Assembly (NCBI RefSeq): GCF_030052815.1
Contig: NC_079496.1
Coordinates: 15,825,100 to 15,889,099, forward strand
Reading direction: 5' to 3'
DNA length: 64,000 nt
Origin: Hevea brasiliensis
Taxonomy: Eukaryota; Streptophyta; Magnoliopsida; Malpighiales; Euphorbiaceae
This document shows, piece by piece, positions 1-11,723 of the stretch; position 1 is the stretch's first letter; every line of letters starts with the position of its first letter. The translations under genes and the position numbers were made by a program. The notes beneath the pieces were generated by a model. It was not told the DNA's origin, made no database searches, and saw nothing but the letters and a program-made list of their open reading frames with translations.

Positions 1-548
1 TCTGAGGGAATCTTCTGCCAGCTCATTAATGAAATCTTTGTGGGACTACATAAGTGGACTGCATAAGTCATGCAGTCCCTTATGTAGTTTTCGGCTGGTT
101 TCTGGCTCACTTATGCGAAACTGCATGACCAGGTGCATAGGTTATGCACAATTCGGTGAGATTGCATAAGGGGGCGTGAATCCGCATAAGCCATGCACTC
201 TCCTTATGCACAATTCGGCAGGTATTGGAACAGTGATTTTTCTCCTTATGCAGATCTGCATGGCTTATGCGGCAAGTTATGCGCAATTTGGCCAATGCAT
301 ATTTCAACTTTGAAACTTGTTTTTGACATCTTTGGCTGTAGAGATCACTCCTCAATGGCAAAATTTCTTTTTAGTCCTTCCAAAACACCATTTTTCCTAC
401 AAAATAAAGTAAAAATTACAAATTAATCCAAAATTGGCAATTATGAAAAACTAACTAAGTAACTAATGAAATTAGCTAAAAATGACTAATAATCAAATAA
501 AATAGCTATGAAATTAAACCTAAATGATTATGAAAAATGTATGCATCA
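1..548 (-). repeat. 3' LTR of Athila-type element (partial)
   Basis: Bases 1-548 match 8368-8911 almost base for base, ending in the same GTATGCATCA. They diverge exactly after that CA. Net length difference is 4 bases, with small differences such as around 85-105. The rest of this LTR lies left of the window. Confidence 0.93.
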
Positions 549-566
549 AATACCCCCAAACTCAAA
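549..566 (-). other. Polypurine tract of Athila-type element
   Basis: On the minus strand the bases next to the LTR read GTTTGAGTTTGGGGGTATT, a purine-rich run directly before the LTR start TG. This is the expected place for plus-strand priming. Similar CCCCCAAACTC runs recur at about 1240 and 2125 but are not next to an LTR. Confidence 0.75.
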
Positions 567-2590
567 CTTTTGCTTGTCCTCAAGCAAACTTTAAAATGTG
601 ATGCAAAATTTTTAGGGGTGCCTTATCCAAAGAGCTATGAAAATTACCTATTAGAGTAACTTAACACACCTTTAGCCATACCAGTAATCCATATACCCAT
701 CCTTCAAAATGCAAAGAATTTAATGCTTATCTAAGCTTTCACTGCTTAGCCATTAAGTCAATTATCATTCAAAATCCCCAAACCAACCAATCAAAAGAGA
801 AAGTCATGCTCAAAAGGAATTCTAGGACAATCAATAACCAAAGTGTCTCTATATAGAATGATGGAATTAAATGAATGAATGGATAATTTTCCAATCCCAT
901 AGGCAAATTCCCTACTCCTATCTCCACTAATGTAGCAAGTACTATCAAGAGATCAAATGTCTTTTTAGGGATGTAATGGGGCCATGGGGTTCAAAATGAG
1001 GCTAAGAAGAAAGATGGGTAAAAAGGATTCAAAGCATGAGAATATTTTCAATCTTGACAACATAAGGTACATTTCTTATTTTATTATATATATATTTTTA
1101 TTTATATGGGAGAGAGAAATATACAATGAGGATTTTCAAGTGCTAGCATAATTTACAAAACACATAAAAATGGAGGGACATTTTAATACTTTAAACTTGT
1201 ATCTTCCATTTTCTTTTGATGATTGTCCCTAAAAATGCCACCCCCAAACTCATTCCTTTTAATACTTTGGGTGGATTTCTTTCAATTTGAATGACAATAA
1301 TGAAAAACACATATTCTAGCACTTTTACAAGATGACAAGCATTTCTTCTCCCTTTTATTGTATATATTTTTTTCTCTTTTCTTTTCTTTTTCTCTCTTTT
1401 TTTTTATGTACCTAATATTCAATTATCCTCATGATAAGAGTTGGAGTGTTTGGTTCATTGGCTAGGTAGCAATAAGGATTTCAAGAAAAATTAGGAATAA
1501 AAAGGCTCAAAGGGGCTTGCAAGGGTAAATTTTAATTAGGAAAAGGGCCAAAGGTTTAAAATGAGAAGGTTTAAATCAAAGAATGCCTAATCATCTCTCT
1601 TTTCAAGTACAAGCTGATATTTCACCTCGAAAGGTTTAGAAAATTTGTTCTAGGATTGGTGAGACATCATTTGACTACCTTATATCCAATAACTCCCTCT
1701 AAACACTTCCATCTCCAAATGACTAGTTGGGTGGCTTTTTGGCTAAGAAGATATAGGCAAGGGATAGACACTTCAAAACCTTGCACCTCTTAGGAAACTT
1801 TCAATCCACAAACCCAACTAAAGGTAAGTCAAATCACTCTCATAGGCACATTTTCAATACTCAAGGGATTTGGCAAAAGATTTTAATGCATGATGCATGA
1901 TTCCTAAAAATGAGCAATGCATTAACTAAATGGAGGAAATCTATTTATGTGCAATGTGTACAATTTTTAAGTGATGTATAATGTGTGTAAATGTGTTATG
2001 TATATGTATGTATGGATATATATGTAAAATATTTACAATATATGTAAATGGAATGGCATGAGATGTTCCTATACTCAAAATGTGAAAAATGTAACAAAAA
2101 TGTAGCAAAAATCAAAATGTGCACCCCCAAACTCAAAATTAGACATTGTCCTCAATGTCTCAAGCAGTGTATTATAAAAACTTAAAGTAAACAGGAATTA
2201 CCAGGAATTGTGAGTTTTAAGAGCAAAAAGAAGGAGTTACCTGGTATAGAGCAGATGAGAATTCAAAAAATAATGGAGATGCATAAGAAGCTGCACAGGT
2301 TATGCAGAGTAAAGTGCTGTCCAGAATAGGTGCATAAGGAAGGTGCATAAGCTGTGCGGTTCTGCATGAGTGGCAATAAGGACTGCACAGGCTATGCAAA
2401 ATATTTGCATAAGGGGATTTACAGCCTGTGCAGTACATTCAAAAGCTGCTACATGATGATGAGCAAGGAAAAATGCAAACACTAGTAAAAGCATGCAAAT
2501 ATATACAGAGTATGGATAAGTATGCACAAAAGGGAAGTAAAGGCAATGAAAATCAATGAAAAACTAATGTAATAGCTATCCAATAAAACT
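567..2590. other. Non-coding tail of Athila-type element
   Basis: About 2 kb between the polypurine tract and the proline-rich ORF. It is AT rich and has no credible coding frame. It contains two extra CCCCCAAACTC motifs that look like former polypurine tracts, and around 2281-2430 scattered GCATAAG/CTTATGC motifs related to the 73-bp array. Confidence 0.6.
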
Positions 2591-2682
2591 TCAAGAAAAA
2601 CATAATTCAAAACAAACTAAAATTGTTTCAACATATCTACAAAGAAAAACTCCTACAAGTTTGAACAAAAGTAAAGCAGAAA

Positions 2683-3210
2683 CTAATCTAATTCTATTGT
2701 TTTGCCCTTGTCCAAAGATGCTGCTAAGGGGCTGGTTACTGCTGGTTGCTGTCGAAGTGATGGTGCTGGAGGAGGTGATGGAGGTGGAGGAGGAGTTTCT
2801 TGTGGAGGGGAATTGGGGTTGGGAGGCCGCATTGCCAAGGGCGAAACTTGGAGAGGGGAGGTTTGAGGGGAATGAGGAGGCGACTCCATTGGTTGCCGAT
2901 GGTGAGGATGGAGGAGATGAGGGAGAAAATGAAAAAGGCAGAGAGAAATTAAGGCAAATGCGGCGAAAAAAGGAGTGGAGAAGAAGAGGAGAGGTAATGC
3001 CTGGAGAAATGGAAGTGGAGGGACAGTCGTGAACAGAAAAGACGGGAATGGGAGGTGGGAAAAATGGTTGCCGAAAAGAAATTTTGATTTGAACAGGGTT
3101 TGTGTAAAACTGCATAAGTGAAAAGTGAGTGTGCATAACTTATGCACTCTCTTATGCATGTTTCGGTGGGTGATAAAAAAGTGTGAAAAACTGATTATGC
3201 AAGAGTGCAT
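2683..3210 (-). CDS. Proline-rich ORF in env-like position, uncertain
   Basis: An open frame of 175 codons on the minus strand, in the part of the element where Athila members carry a third ORF (env-like) between integrase and 3' LTR. Its second half is rich in Pro and Ser, with a run of prolines near codon 130 followed by an SLRQQPA stretch and KGKTIELD at the end. The first third overlaps two units of the 73-bp tandem array, so the true start, if any, is probably one of the internal Met codons. A second minus-strand frame (2591-3136) overlaps it and one of the two must be spurious. I do not recognise a domain. Confidence 0.3.
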   Translation of the reverse strand: MHSCIISFSHFFITHRNMHKRVHKLCTLTFHLCSFTQTLFKSKFLFGNHFSHLPFPSFLFTTVPPLPFLQALPLLFFSTPFFAAFALISLCLFHFLPHLLHPHHRQPMESPPHSPQTSPLQVSPLAMRPPNPNSPPQETPPPPPSPPPAPSLRQQPAVTSPLAASLDKGKTIELD

Positions 3211-3675
3211 AGCTTATGCGCTAACTTATGCAAATTTTGGCCTGTTTTGGATTTCAGAGAAATAGGTCATGCGGAAGTGCATAAGTTATGCACTCTCCTT
3301 ATGCAGGTCTCGGCTGGTTTTGGCTTTTGGGGAGTGTGGCTATGCAGAAGTGCATAAGTCATGCACCCTGCTTATGCACCTCTCGGCAGGTTTTGATTTT
3401 TGGAGAGTGTGGTCATGCGGAAGTGCATAAGCTATGCACTCTCCTTATGCAGATTTCGGCAGAGAGAGAAAATGCAGGATTTAAAGTCATGCAGAAATGC
3501 ATAAGTCATGCGCTCTTCTTATGCAAGTCTTGGCAGATATGAAATTTGACAAAATGTGGCTATGCAGAGTTGCATAAGTTATGCACCTCCTTATGCAGTT
3601 TGCAACAGAGATGAAAATTGCAATAATTGTGGTTATGCAGGATTGCATAAGCTATGCAGTTACTTATGCACAATT
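3105..3675. repeat. 73-bp tandem array, eight units
   Basis: The core GCATAAGTTATGC or a one- to two-base variant starts at 3133, 3207, 3279, 3352, 3425, 3499, 3572 and 3644, giving spacings of 74, 72, 73, 73, 74, 73 and 72. Each unit also has a second half motif CTTATGCA and a following TCGGCAG-like tract. The core is a near-perfect dyad. The same cores occur in both LTRs, at 61 and 134 (73 apart) and at 184 and 258 (74 apart). Confidence 0.9.
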
Positions 3676-4522
3676 CAACAAAATTGAGAGAACAAATGAA
3701 AATGATTTGCAAGTGTGAAAAATACCCTAAAATGAAGAAATATAATTCTATGAAGCATAAACCATGAGAAATTGTCACAAAAAACACATCAATATATACA
3801 AAGTCCATCAAAATTGCATCAGACAAGCTTGTAAAAGTGAATCCTGCATAAAAGGCATTTATGAATCATGCCATTTCAACTCAAATTCTGCAAATCAACA
3901 TTTAGCACATTAAAACTCAATAAAATCTGCATAAAGTTGCGTCTATCCATAAATGAGAATGGACTCCCCAAGTTTTGCCAAGAAAATGCAATATGTCCAC
4001 CTTAAATCCACAAACCAAATAGGCTCAAAACTGCAAAAATGACCCACTTACCACCATATTAACATTATAAGCACAAATACTTAAAAGTTATACACCCAAC
4101 CTCACCAAGAACATAAGTCATTTGCTGCAGACCCCCTCCTTTGCTGCAAATTTCATTTTTCTGCATAAACCAAGAGCAAACCTGCACAGGTTATGCAGCA
4201 AAAATTAATCAGTTTTGGGATAGTTGAGGGATAAAATATCAGTTAAGGCTCACTCCCCAGCAGTTCACCAGCCTTCCTCCATTGAAATACATCTACAAGG
4301 GACAAGATTCAACAATGTCAAAAATTGAATTTGGAGATTTAAGATAAAAACAAAAGCAATGTAAATAAAAGTAAATCAACAAAAAGGAAAATAAAAGAAC
4401 TTGGGATGCCTCCCAAGAGGGCTAATTTATAGTCCTTAGCTGGACTCTTTTCATGTTTCATGACGGCTGAAATTGGAATTTATTGCCTCTGTTTCCAATA
4501 GGTGCTTCAATGAATCTATACT
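3676..4522. other. Spacer between array and protease
   Basis: No coding frame. It contains no trace of reverse transcriptase, RNase H or integrase, which should follow protease here in an intact Athila element. One TGCACAGGTTATGCAG motif lies near 4182. Confidence 0.6.
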
Positions 4523-7162
4523 TCATTTTCTTTCCATCATATGGAAGATCCTTGTTGCTTTGTCTAAAAATCCAACCATTTCTTTCTTGACGACCTTTGG
4601 TGCATCTTTTTCTTTGAGAGATGGTTGCTTGACTTCACTTTTCTCCACTTGCTCAACTTGAAAGATTGGTGCCATAGGACAAGGTGGATTACTATTCAAA
4701 TGTTGTGCAAATGCAGCCTCTTTTGGATTTTCATCATTGATACTCCCTTCATGGATAAGACAACTTTTAAGAGAAGCCTTTGGATAACACTTTCTAAAGT
4801 GCTCTTTTGCTAACTCATCAACTATGTCAATTCTCAAACAAGGGTCTACATCTTCATGTTGCTTCTTCTTATCATTGCCAATGTTGAAGACTAAATGATC
4901 CTCTCCGACTCTAAGAGTAAGCTTTTCACCTTTCACGTTAATTAAAGCATCGGCTGTAGCCAGGAAAGGCCTCCCCAAAATGATTGGCATATGAGAATCC
5001 TCTTCCATGTCCAAAATGACAAAGTCAACTGGGATGTAAAATTTTCCAACCTTCAGTGGTATATTTTTCAAGATCCCTTCTGGATATTTAATTGATCTGT
5101 CTGCCAACTGAAGAGAAATGTGGGTTGGCTTAAGATCTCCCATGTTAAGCTTCTCATAGATGGAGAGGGGCATAAGGCTTACACTAGCCCCTAAATCACA
5201 TAAAGCTTTTACAGAACATGATTCCCCAATGTGGCATAGAATTGAAAAACTCCCTGGATCCTTGAGCTTTGGAGGAAGTTTCCTTTGGAGGATAGCACTG
5301 CATTCCTCAATTAAGGCTACAGTCTCATAATCTTCAAGTCTTCTTTTGTTTGAGAGAATTTCTTTCAAAAACTTAGCATAAGAAGGCATTTGGGAAAGAG
5401 TATCGATAAAAGGCACATTTATATATAGCTTCTTCAAAACCTCTAAGAACTTCCCAAATTGCTTATCAAGCTTGGCTTTTTGAAATCTCTGTGGAAAGGG
5501 AAGCTGTGGCTTGTAAGGCTCTAGAGGTATATATTTCTCTTCTTTCTCTCCAACCTCCTCTTTACCTTTTCTTGCACTCCCTTTTTCAATCTTTTGTTTT
5601 TCATCTCCCTCAAAATCTTCCTCATTTTCTCTCTTTTCAACTTTTTCACTCTTCTCATTATGCACTATTTTACCACTCCTCAGTGTGATGGCATGACATT
5701 GCTCCCTTGGATTTTCTATTTGACTAGGAAGTTTCCCCATAGAATTGGTACTTGATGAGCATGCTTGTTGTGCAATCTGATTTTCCAGCATCCTATTGTG
5801 TGTTTTCATTTGTTCCAGCCTTGCTTTCATCTCTCTCAACTCTTCATCACGCTTAGTTTGATTAGCAAGAATTTGTTGTAATAAAGCCTCTGTGGTGGAA
5901 CTTTGTTCTTGCTGTCTTGGTAAAGGTGCAGGATTTGCATTCTTTTGCTAAAAACTAGGTGGTTGTTGCCTAGGTTATTGGTATTAATGCCCTTGTTGTT
6001 GTGGTGAAAAGTTCTGAGTTGAAGCTTGATTTTGCTGATTCTCCCATGAAAAATTGGGATGATTCCTCCAAGCATATGAAGGATAATCTACTCCACAGCT
6101 CATTGTTCCTTCTGCATAAGTAACTTGTTGAGAACTTCCAGAACATGATGATGAACTGACTAGCATACTTAAATCCTCCATTTTCTTAGCAAGGACATTA
6201 GTGAGTGCATCAAATTTGGCATTGATCATGTTGAATGGATCAAGCTCATACATTCCAGCAACTTGCCTTTTTTGAGTTGGAGTTGACCCTCTTGGACTAC
6301 TCCATAGATGATTGTTCTTTGCTATTTTCTCTAATAACTCATAAGCTTCATCTTCATGCTTAATGATGAATTCCCCTCCAGTTTGAGCATCAATGATTCC
6401 TCTGATAGCAGGAGTAACATTTGTGTAAAAATTCTGGTTTATCATCCATTTAGGAATGGCATGATGTGGACATTGTCTCTCCAATTCCTTCCATCTCATC
6501 CATGACTCATAAAGAGTCTCATCTTCTCTTGGTCTAAAAGCAATCATTTGATTCCTCAACTCTTGAGTTTTTCCAGGTGGAAAGTATTGAGCAAGAAATG
6601 CATCAGTGAGCTGCTCCCAATTTGTAATTGAGTTGTGAGGTAAAGAATCAAGCCAATCCAATGCTCTATCTTTCAAAGAGAATGGAAACAATTTTAACCT
6701 TGCTGCATCATCAGATACTCCTGGTTGCTTTTGCATGTCACAGATCATAACAAACTTCTTAAGATGAGTATGAGGATTTTCTGAAAGATGACCTCCGAAT
6801 TGAGAATTCTGAATCATTTGTAGTACTCCAAAATCCATCTTATAACTGTTTGCATCAATTCTTGGTCTTGCTATACTCTCTCTTAAATCATCAAAATGAG
6901 GAAATGCGTGATCCATCATACTTTCCTTAGGCACATTAGCATTTACAACTTCTTCACCATGAGCTGCATTTTCATTGTTTCGATCATTTTCAACATTATC
7001 ACCACCGATTCCAACTCTTTCTTCAGCCATTTCTTGTTCAATTTTAGCTGCTCTCAAAGCTTCTTTTCTTTTTCTGGTTTCTTTCTTGTTGGCTTTACAA
7101 AACTTCTCAATTTCAGGGTTGAACAATAAGGATGTGTCACTTGTGCTTCTAGCTCTTCTCAT
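4523..7162 (-). pseudogene. Athila-type gag-protease, one frame with three stops
   Basis: A single minus-strand frame of about 880 codons starts at the ATG at 7162. The retrotransposon gag domain covers roughly codons 80-270, with LDWLDSLPHNSI and FFPPGKT-like motifs (ALDWLDSLP, AQYFPPGKTQEL). A retropepsin domain follows at about 5190-4960 with the core LCDLGASVSLMPLS and the downstream flap/hydrophobic motif ILGRPFLATADA. Three stop codons fall within about 40 bases (5984-5948) in the glutamine-rich linker between gag and protease. Two look like CAA/CAG codons turned to TAA/TAG. The frame is otherwise open, so the linker stops split gag from protease. No zinc knuckle is obvious. The product would form virus-like particles and process them, but this copy can make at most gag alone. 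Confidence 0.85.
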
Positions 7163-7272
7163 AAAAGATTAAAAGTACCTGAAAAAGAACAAACAAACAC
7201 AAAATGAAAAGATAACAAAGATAAAACTATAAACAACTAAAATAATCAAGAATTCAATCTTAAACAAACAAC

Positions 7273-7290
7273 TCCCCGGCAACGGCGCCA
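7273..7290 (-). other. Primer-binding site (tRNA-Asp type)
   Basis: The minus strand reads TGGCGCCGTTGCCGGGGAG, ten bases after the 5' LTR end. This is the usual primer-binding site of Athila/Tat elements, complementary to the 3' end of a tRNA-Asp. Confidence 0.88.
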
Positions 7291-7300
7291 AAAACTTAAT

Positions 7301-8911
7301 GTGTCCCAACCGCAAGTGCACGGGTCGTTCAAGTAGTATAGAAAAAGATATCGTTCCCACGAGGAGTTGTGTTAATGATTGAATTTTTGATATAAAATAA
7401 AATATGTTAAAATTGTATTTTAATCAAATTAATAAAAGAAATTTAGGAATTTGAAGCATAAGGTATGAAAATGCAAAACTAAATTTAAACAATGACTAAT
7501 TTAATAATTTGCAAAATAAAGAAATTGATAATAATGAAAATTAATAAAATGAGATTAAACTAAACACTCAAAAGTAAAATTCCAAGCAATAATTGATGAA
7601 AGACGATTCTGGAGTTAAGGGTTCATATTTAAGTCATTTTGGGATTTTTCCTAGCTAGCCCAATCCATGAAATTTATGGGTTTAAAGGAGATTAATTCTA
7701 AAATCCTTTAAAAACTCTTTCGAGTGAGACAAAGAGTGCCTTAATTAACTTAATCCTACTTCCGTGGAGTTAAAATTAACCAAGACCCATTAGGTTCTTT
7801 AATCAATCTATTAAAACCCTCTTAACCCTTAGTCTATTTCTAGATCTAAGTTAATTAAGTCCAATTTCTTGATTAACTATCACTTGGTTTTCTCCTTTCG
7901 GTGCTTCATCCAAGGATTAAGAACATAACTTAATGGGGCCCTTCATTAAGCATGTGAATAAGCACACAAGAAATGGATTAAACCTCATAAATTCATTAAA
8001 TTGGGACTAACCCAGTTCAAATCCACAAAAATAACTAAATATTACATCCCTTACTCCAGAATCAAAGTAAAACTACTCACTATCCATAATGTTTAAAAGA
8101 TATTCTGATTTAATATGGAAATAAAACTTTAATCTAAGCTAAGAAACAAAAAGCTCAACACTAGAAATGTAGGAAAAATGTAAGAAAAGAAAGGAATCCT
8201 CAAATCTGGTTGAAAATGGTGTGGGAGGTGATTGTGTCTCTTGATTGTCTTTGCTCCTTCTTCTCCTCTTCCTTCTCTTTCTTTCCCCCTTTCTAAAATG
8301 GGAAATGGGGCTATTTATAGCATTTTCTGACATGGAGCCCTAAAATGGTGTGTTTTAAGAGGGATTTTCTGAGGGAATCTTCTGCCAGCTCATTAATGAA
8401 ATCTTTGTGGGACTGCATAAGTGGACTGCATAAGTCATGCAGTCCCTTATGCGCTTACCGGTTTCTGGCTCACTTATGCGAAACTGCATGACCAGGTGCA
8501 TAGGTTATGCACAATTCCGTGAGATTGCATAAGGGGGCGTGAATCCGCATAAGCCATGCACTCTCCTTATGCACAATTCGGCAGGTATTGGAACAGTGAT
8601 TTTTCTCCTTATGCAGATCTGCATGGCTTATGCGGCAAGTTATGCGCAATTTGGCCAATGCATATTTCAACTTTGAAACTTGTTTTTGACATCTTTGGCT
8701 GTAGAGATCACTCCTCAATGGAAAATTTTCTTTTTAGTCCTTCCAAAACACCATTTTTCCTACAAAATAAAGTAAAAATTACAAATTAATCCAAAATTGA
8801 CAATTATGAAAAACTAACTAATTAACTAATGAAATTAGCTAAAAATGACTAATAATCAAATAAAATGGCTATGAAATTAAACCTAAATGATTATGAAAAA
8901 TGTATGCATCA
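7301..8911 (-). repeat. 5' LTR of Athila-type element, 1611 bp
   Basis: Bounded on the plus strand by TGTGTCCC and GCATCA, so the LTR has TG...CA ends on either strand. Its right third is duplicated at 1-548. It contains four cores of the 73-bp array motif (about 8425-8640). The left part holds no coding frame. Confidence 0.9.
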
Positions 8912-11160
8912 TGTACAAACCTTTTATCTAGACTTATCTTGGTTCAATTCCTTCTTCTTCCTTGGAGGGCTCTTTTCCCACTAAAACACATAACTAGAGT
9001 GTTTCAATATCTATTCAATTTATTTCTAATAAATAAATTCAATAACTAAATTTTGTACACTTAATTTATCCCATAAAATTGAGTCCTTTGTATTTAGTGT
9101 AATTGTAGTTACTATTCATTTGACCATTTGGTCAAAATATTGACTTTTTCATACTAATTAGATATGCTAATTCTAATTACACCCATATACCACATTTTGA
9201 GTCGTATTTTTGGTGGCATTGATTGCCAAATTCAATTCAAAGCCTATTAGGGTTAAATCTCAAAATTTTAGTTTTGGATTACTTGTTTGTACTGTTCTAT
9301 TGGTCTATCTACAGTGGAAATTTGGCTACATGTCTTTCATCAAAGTTGTTCCTTATTGTCTTATCATTAATTCTCTTTTTGAATCACTCAATTTGGAGTT
9401 TTGTAGCTCAAGATATGGCCATTTGAACATGGCTAGCCGGATTGGTCTAACCCAGATTTCTGGGCACCTACTTTGGTTCTGACAGTTTTGGACTACTAAT
9501 TTTTTATGGCAAAATAACTGGGTTATGGGCAGAATTTGAGTTGGTGCTCTTCATAAGAGTTGTATTGCTATGTCATACCTTTCCAATGCCATAAAAATCA
9601 GGTCATTTGGACTTGTATAGCCCAAGTTATGGCCAAATGAAGAAACACTATTTATTTGGTCATTTTGGTACAGTGGCAATGCACTACACCTGGGTTTAAC
9701 CTGATTGTTCACTATCCTAATGTCATTTTCTGGGCATGGTTCCTAAATTGAAAAATGTGCCATTATGTGTCTATTTTCATTCCCAATTAGCCTCACACCA
9801 ATTGGGTTGGTAAATTTTCAGTTCTAGTCCCTGAAAAAGACCTAGGTCAAGCTGCCAGAATAGTGACCCTAACCAATCCGAATTGCAATTTCATTCTACC
9901 AATTCAAACACACCACAAATGGTCCCAATTGACCATTTTCAACCTCCATTAAGGTCATTTGCATCATTTGACCAATTTCTCAATTTTTCCCAAATTTTCA
10001 AGAGGGTTAAGAACCCCAATTTCACAATTATGAGATCTAATGCAATTAAAGTTTATAATCAACCTTTATACACCTAATTTAACTTAACTACCACTTCAAT
10101 TCCATCAAATTCATGAAATATCAATACCCCTAATGTTGGCAGAATTTACCTTTAGTTCCCCATAATAGTTTTGTTTTAAATTTTAGTTAAATTCTAAGTT
10201 AATTGAACTAAAAAACATATAATTTAAACAAAAGAATTCAAGTTTAATTACTAATCTCAACTTTGATGTCCAATTCTTCAATTCTCTTCTTTTTTTTTCC
10301 TTTTCTTTGTTTCTTCAATCTTCTTTTCTAGTTGAGAAAACAAGGTTTTATGGGAAATTTTGGAGGAAATTAGGGTTTTGTGTATAGAAATTAAGCTAGC
10401 ATCAAGCTTTCATGGAAGTTTGTTAATGGAGGTGGGAATGGGTGTCTTGGCCGAAACTTGAAGAAGGAGAAGAAGTGATTTTTTCTTTTTAATTTTTTTT
10501 ATGAGTTTTATGTCTTATTAAGTGTAATTTAACTAATTTGACTTGGTTAAATAAAGTGGGTAAATTAAAATGAATTTTGACATCATTCATGATGTCATAT
10601 GTGTGATGCAATAAAACTTTTTCTTTTCTTTTTTCATTTTTCTTAATTTTTAATAGTTTTTTAATTTAATTCTCGATTTCGAAATTTTTATTTCTTCGAT
10701 TTTATTGGACAGTTAGGTTATGAGTCACTTCTAGGCATGAATTGATCAAACTGTCCCTCGCCGATTCGATCCGGTTTGTAAGTAATTCAATATTTCTTCT
10801 GGATTCTTGATCTAATTATTTGACCTATATAACAATTCTTTTCTATGATTTTCTCTTATCTACTATGTTTGCAGTAGACCTAAGGACCACGGCGTTATAA
10901 TTTTCGATTTGAAATTAGGGTTTAGACTGACCTCGCAGTCACTTCCCGATAAGGTTACCCATCGCTGTGACCTTCGGCTCATTTAACTTTTTATACATTA
11001 TTTTTCTTATTTATACTTAACATTCTAGTCAACACTATTTATTTTCGTTCAGGGCTTTTCTAGGTATCTTAAATGTGGTTCTAATCTCCTTAATTGTTTG
11101 GACCGACACCGATCACCGGAACAGTAAAATATACCAGGTTATGCATATAGGGGTGTTACA
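8912..11160 (-). repeat. Inverted, diverged Tekay-type LTR fragment
   Basis: The minus strand begins at 11160 with TGTAACACCCC, the same start as the chromovirus LTRs at 13620 and 21997. Blocks line up in inverted order: for example 9555-9690 matches the reverse complement of 15065-15190, and 9180-9205 matches the region near 15570. Identity is clearly lower than between the two chromovirus LTRs. The match continues to 8912, where the Athila element begins, so the 3' part of this LTR lies left of the window. It contains no real gene; short frames here are by-products. Confidence 0.8.
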
Positions 11161-11706
11161 ACTGCAGTAACCTCCTCCACCTTCAAAGTCTCATTTCCAA
11201 CTGTTAGGGCTGTCACTAAGCTTTTATGAGATTGTGGGAGAGAGGTTAGAAGCAAGAGAGCTTTATCTTCATTGTCTACCTTCATACCAACACTAGCCAA
11301 TTGGGTAATTAATTTATTGAAAACATTAAGATGATCCCTCTCATTAGTACCTTCTCCATTCTGAGTTGGTACAACTCCTTCTTTAGGTACAAGCAATTTG
11401 TGAGTAACTTTGGTATGTAAAAAATCTCCAATTTCTTCCACAAAACAACTGGCGAAGTTTCCTCTAAAATATTATACTTCACATCAGCGGCTACCGTCAA
11501 TCTAACCATACTCATGACCTATTGTTGAAGCTCCTTACAATCATCATCTTTCATAATTGTCGGTTGCTTTTCATTCAATGCTTTGATTAATCCTTATTGC
11601 ACAAGGATATCCTTCACGGTGCTTTGGTATAGACTAAAATTATTTTTGCCATCGAATAGCTTCACCTCAAATTTTATGCTTGCCATCTTTGACATCTCAA
11701 ACCACA
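11161..11706 (-). pseudogene. Copia gag fragment
   Basis: On the minus strand from about 11690 the frames encode a Ty1/copia Gag (UBN2-type) N-terminal part. The start resembles MASIKFEVKLFDG, followed by LWKKLE and the conserved DHLNVFNKLI and LLLLTSLPQS motifs near 11340-11230. The frame is broken by stops near 11515 and by shifts. It is cut off abruptly at 11160 by the inverted LTR, so the rest of gag and pol would lie beyond the inserted elements. The primer-binding site and LTR follow directly to the right. Confidence 0.82.
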
Positions 11707-11718
11707 GCTTTGATACCA
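11707..11718 (-). other. Primer-binding site of Copia fragment
   Basis: The minus strand reads TGGTATCAAAGC, the common tRNA-iMet primer-binding site, five bases after the LTR end at 11724. Confidence 0.8.
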
Positions 11719-11723
11719 CTTAT

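Larger units (their letters stand above)
1..8911 (-). mobile_element. Athila-type Ty3/gypsy element lacking pol
   Basis: Read on the minus strand the order is 5' LTR (8911-7301), primer-binding site, gag-protease, non-coding tail with a tandem array, polypurine tract and 3' LTR (548 leftward, cut by the window start). The gag and the protease with a DLGAS core match the Athila lineage, as does the primer-binding site complementary to the 3' end of tRNA-Asp. No reverse transcriptase, RNase H or integrase can be found between protease and 3' LTR, so the element is non-autonomous. It appears to be inserted in the older LTR that continues at 8912. The second flank lies outside the window, so the target-site duplication cannot be checked. 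Confidence 0.88.

Noticed and set aside
2661..3032. Plus-strand frame rich in Glu and Gly opposite the proline-rich ORF
   Set aside because: It is the antisense shadow of a purine/pyrimidine-biased segment and runs against the element's orientation.
3105..3675. CRISPR-like array
   Set aside because: The period is uniform but spacers are themselves repeated, and this is plant nuclear DNA inside a retrotransposon. It is a tandem repeat.
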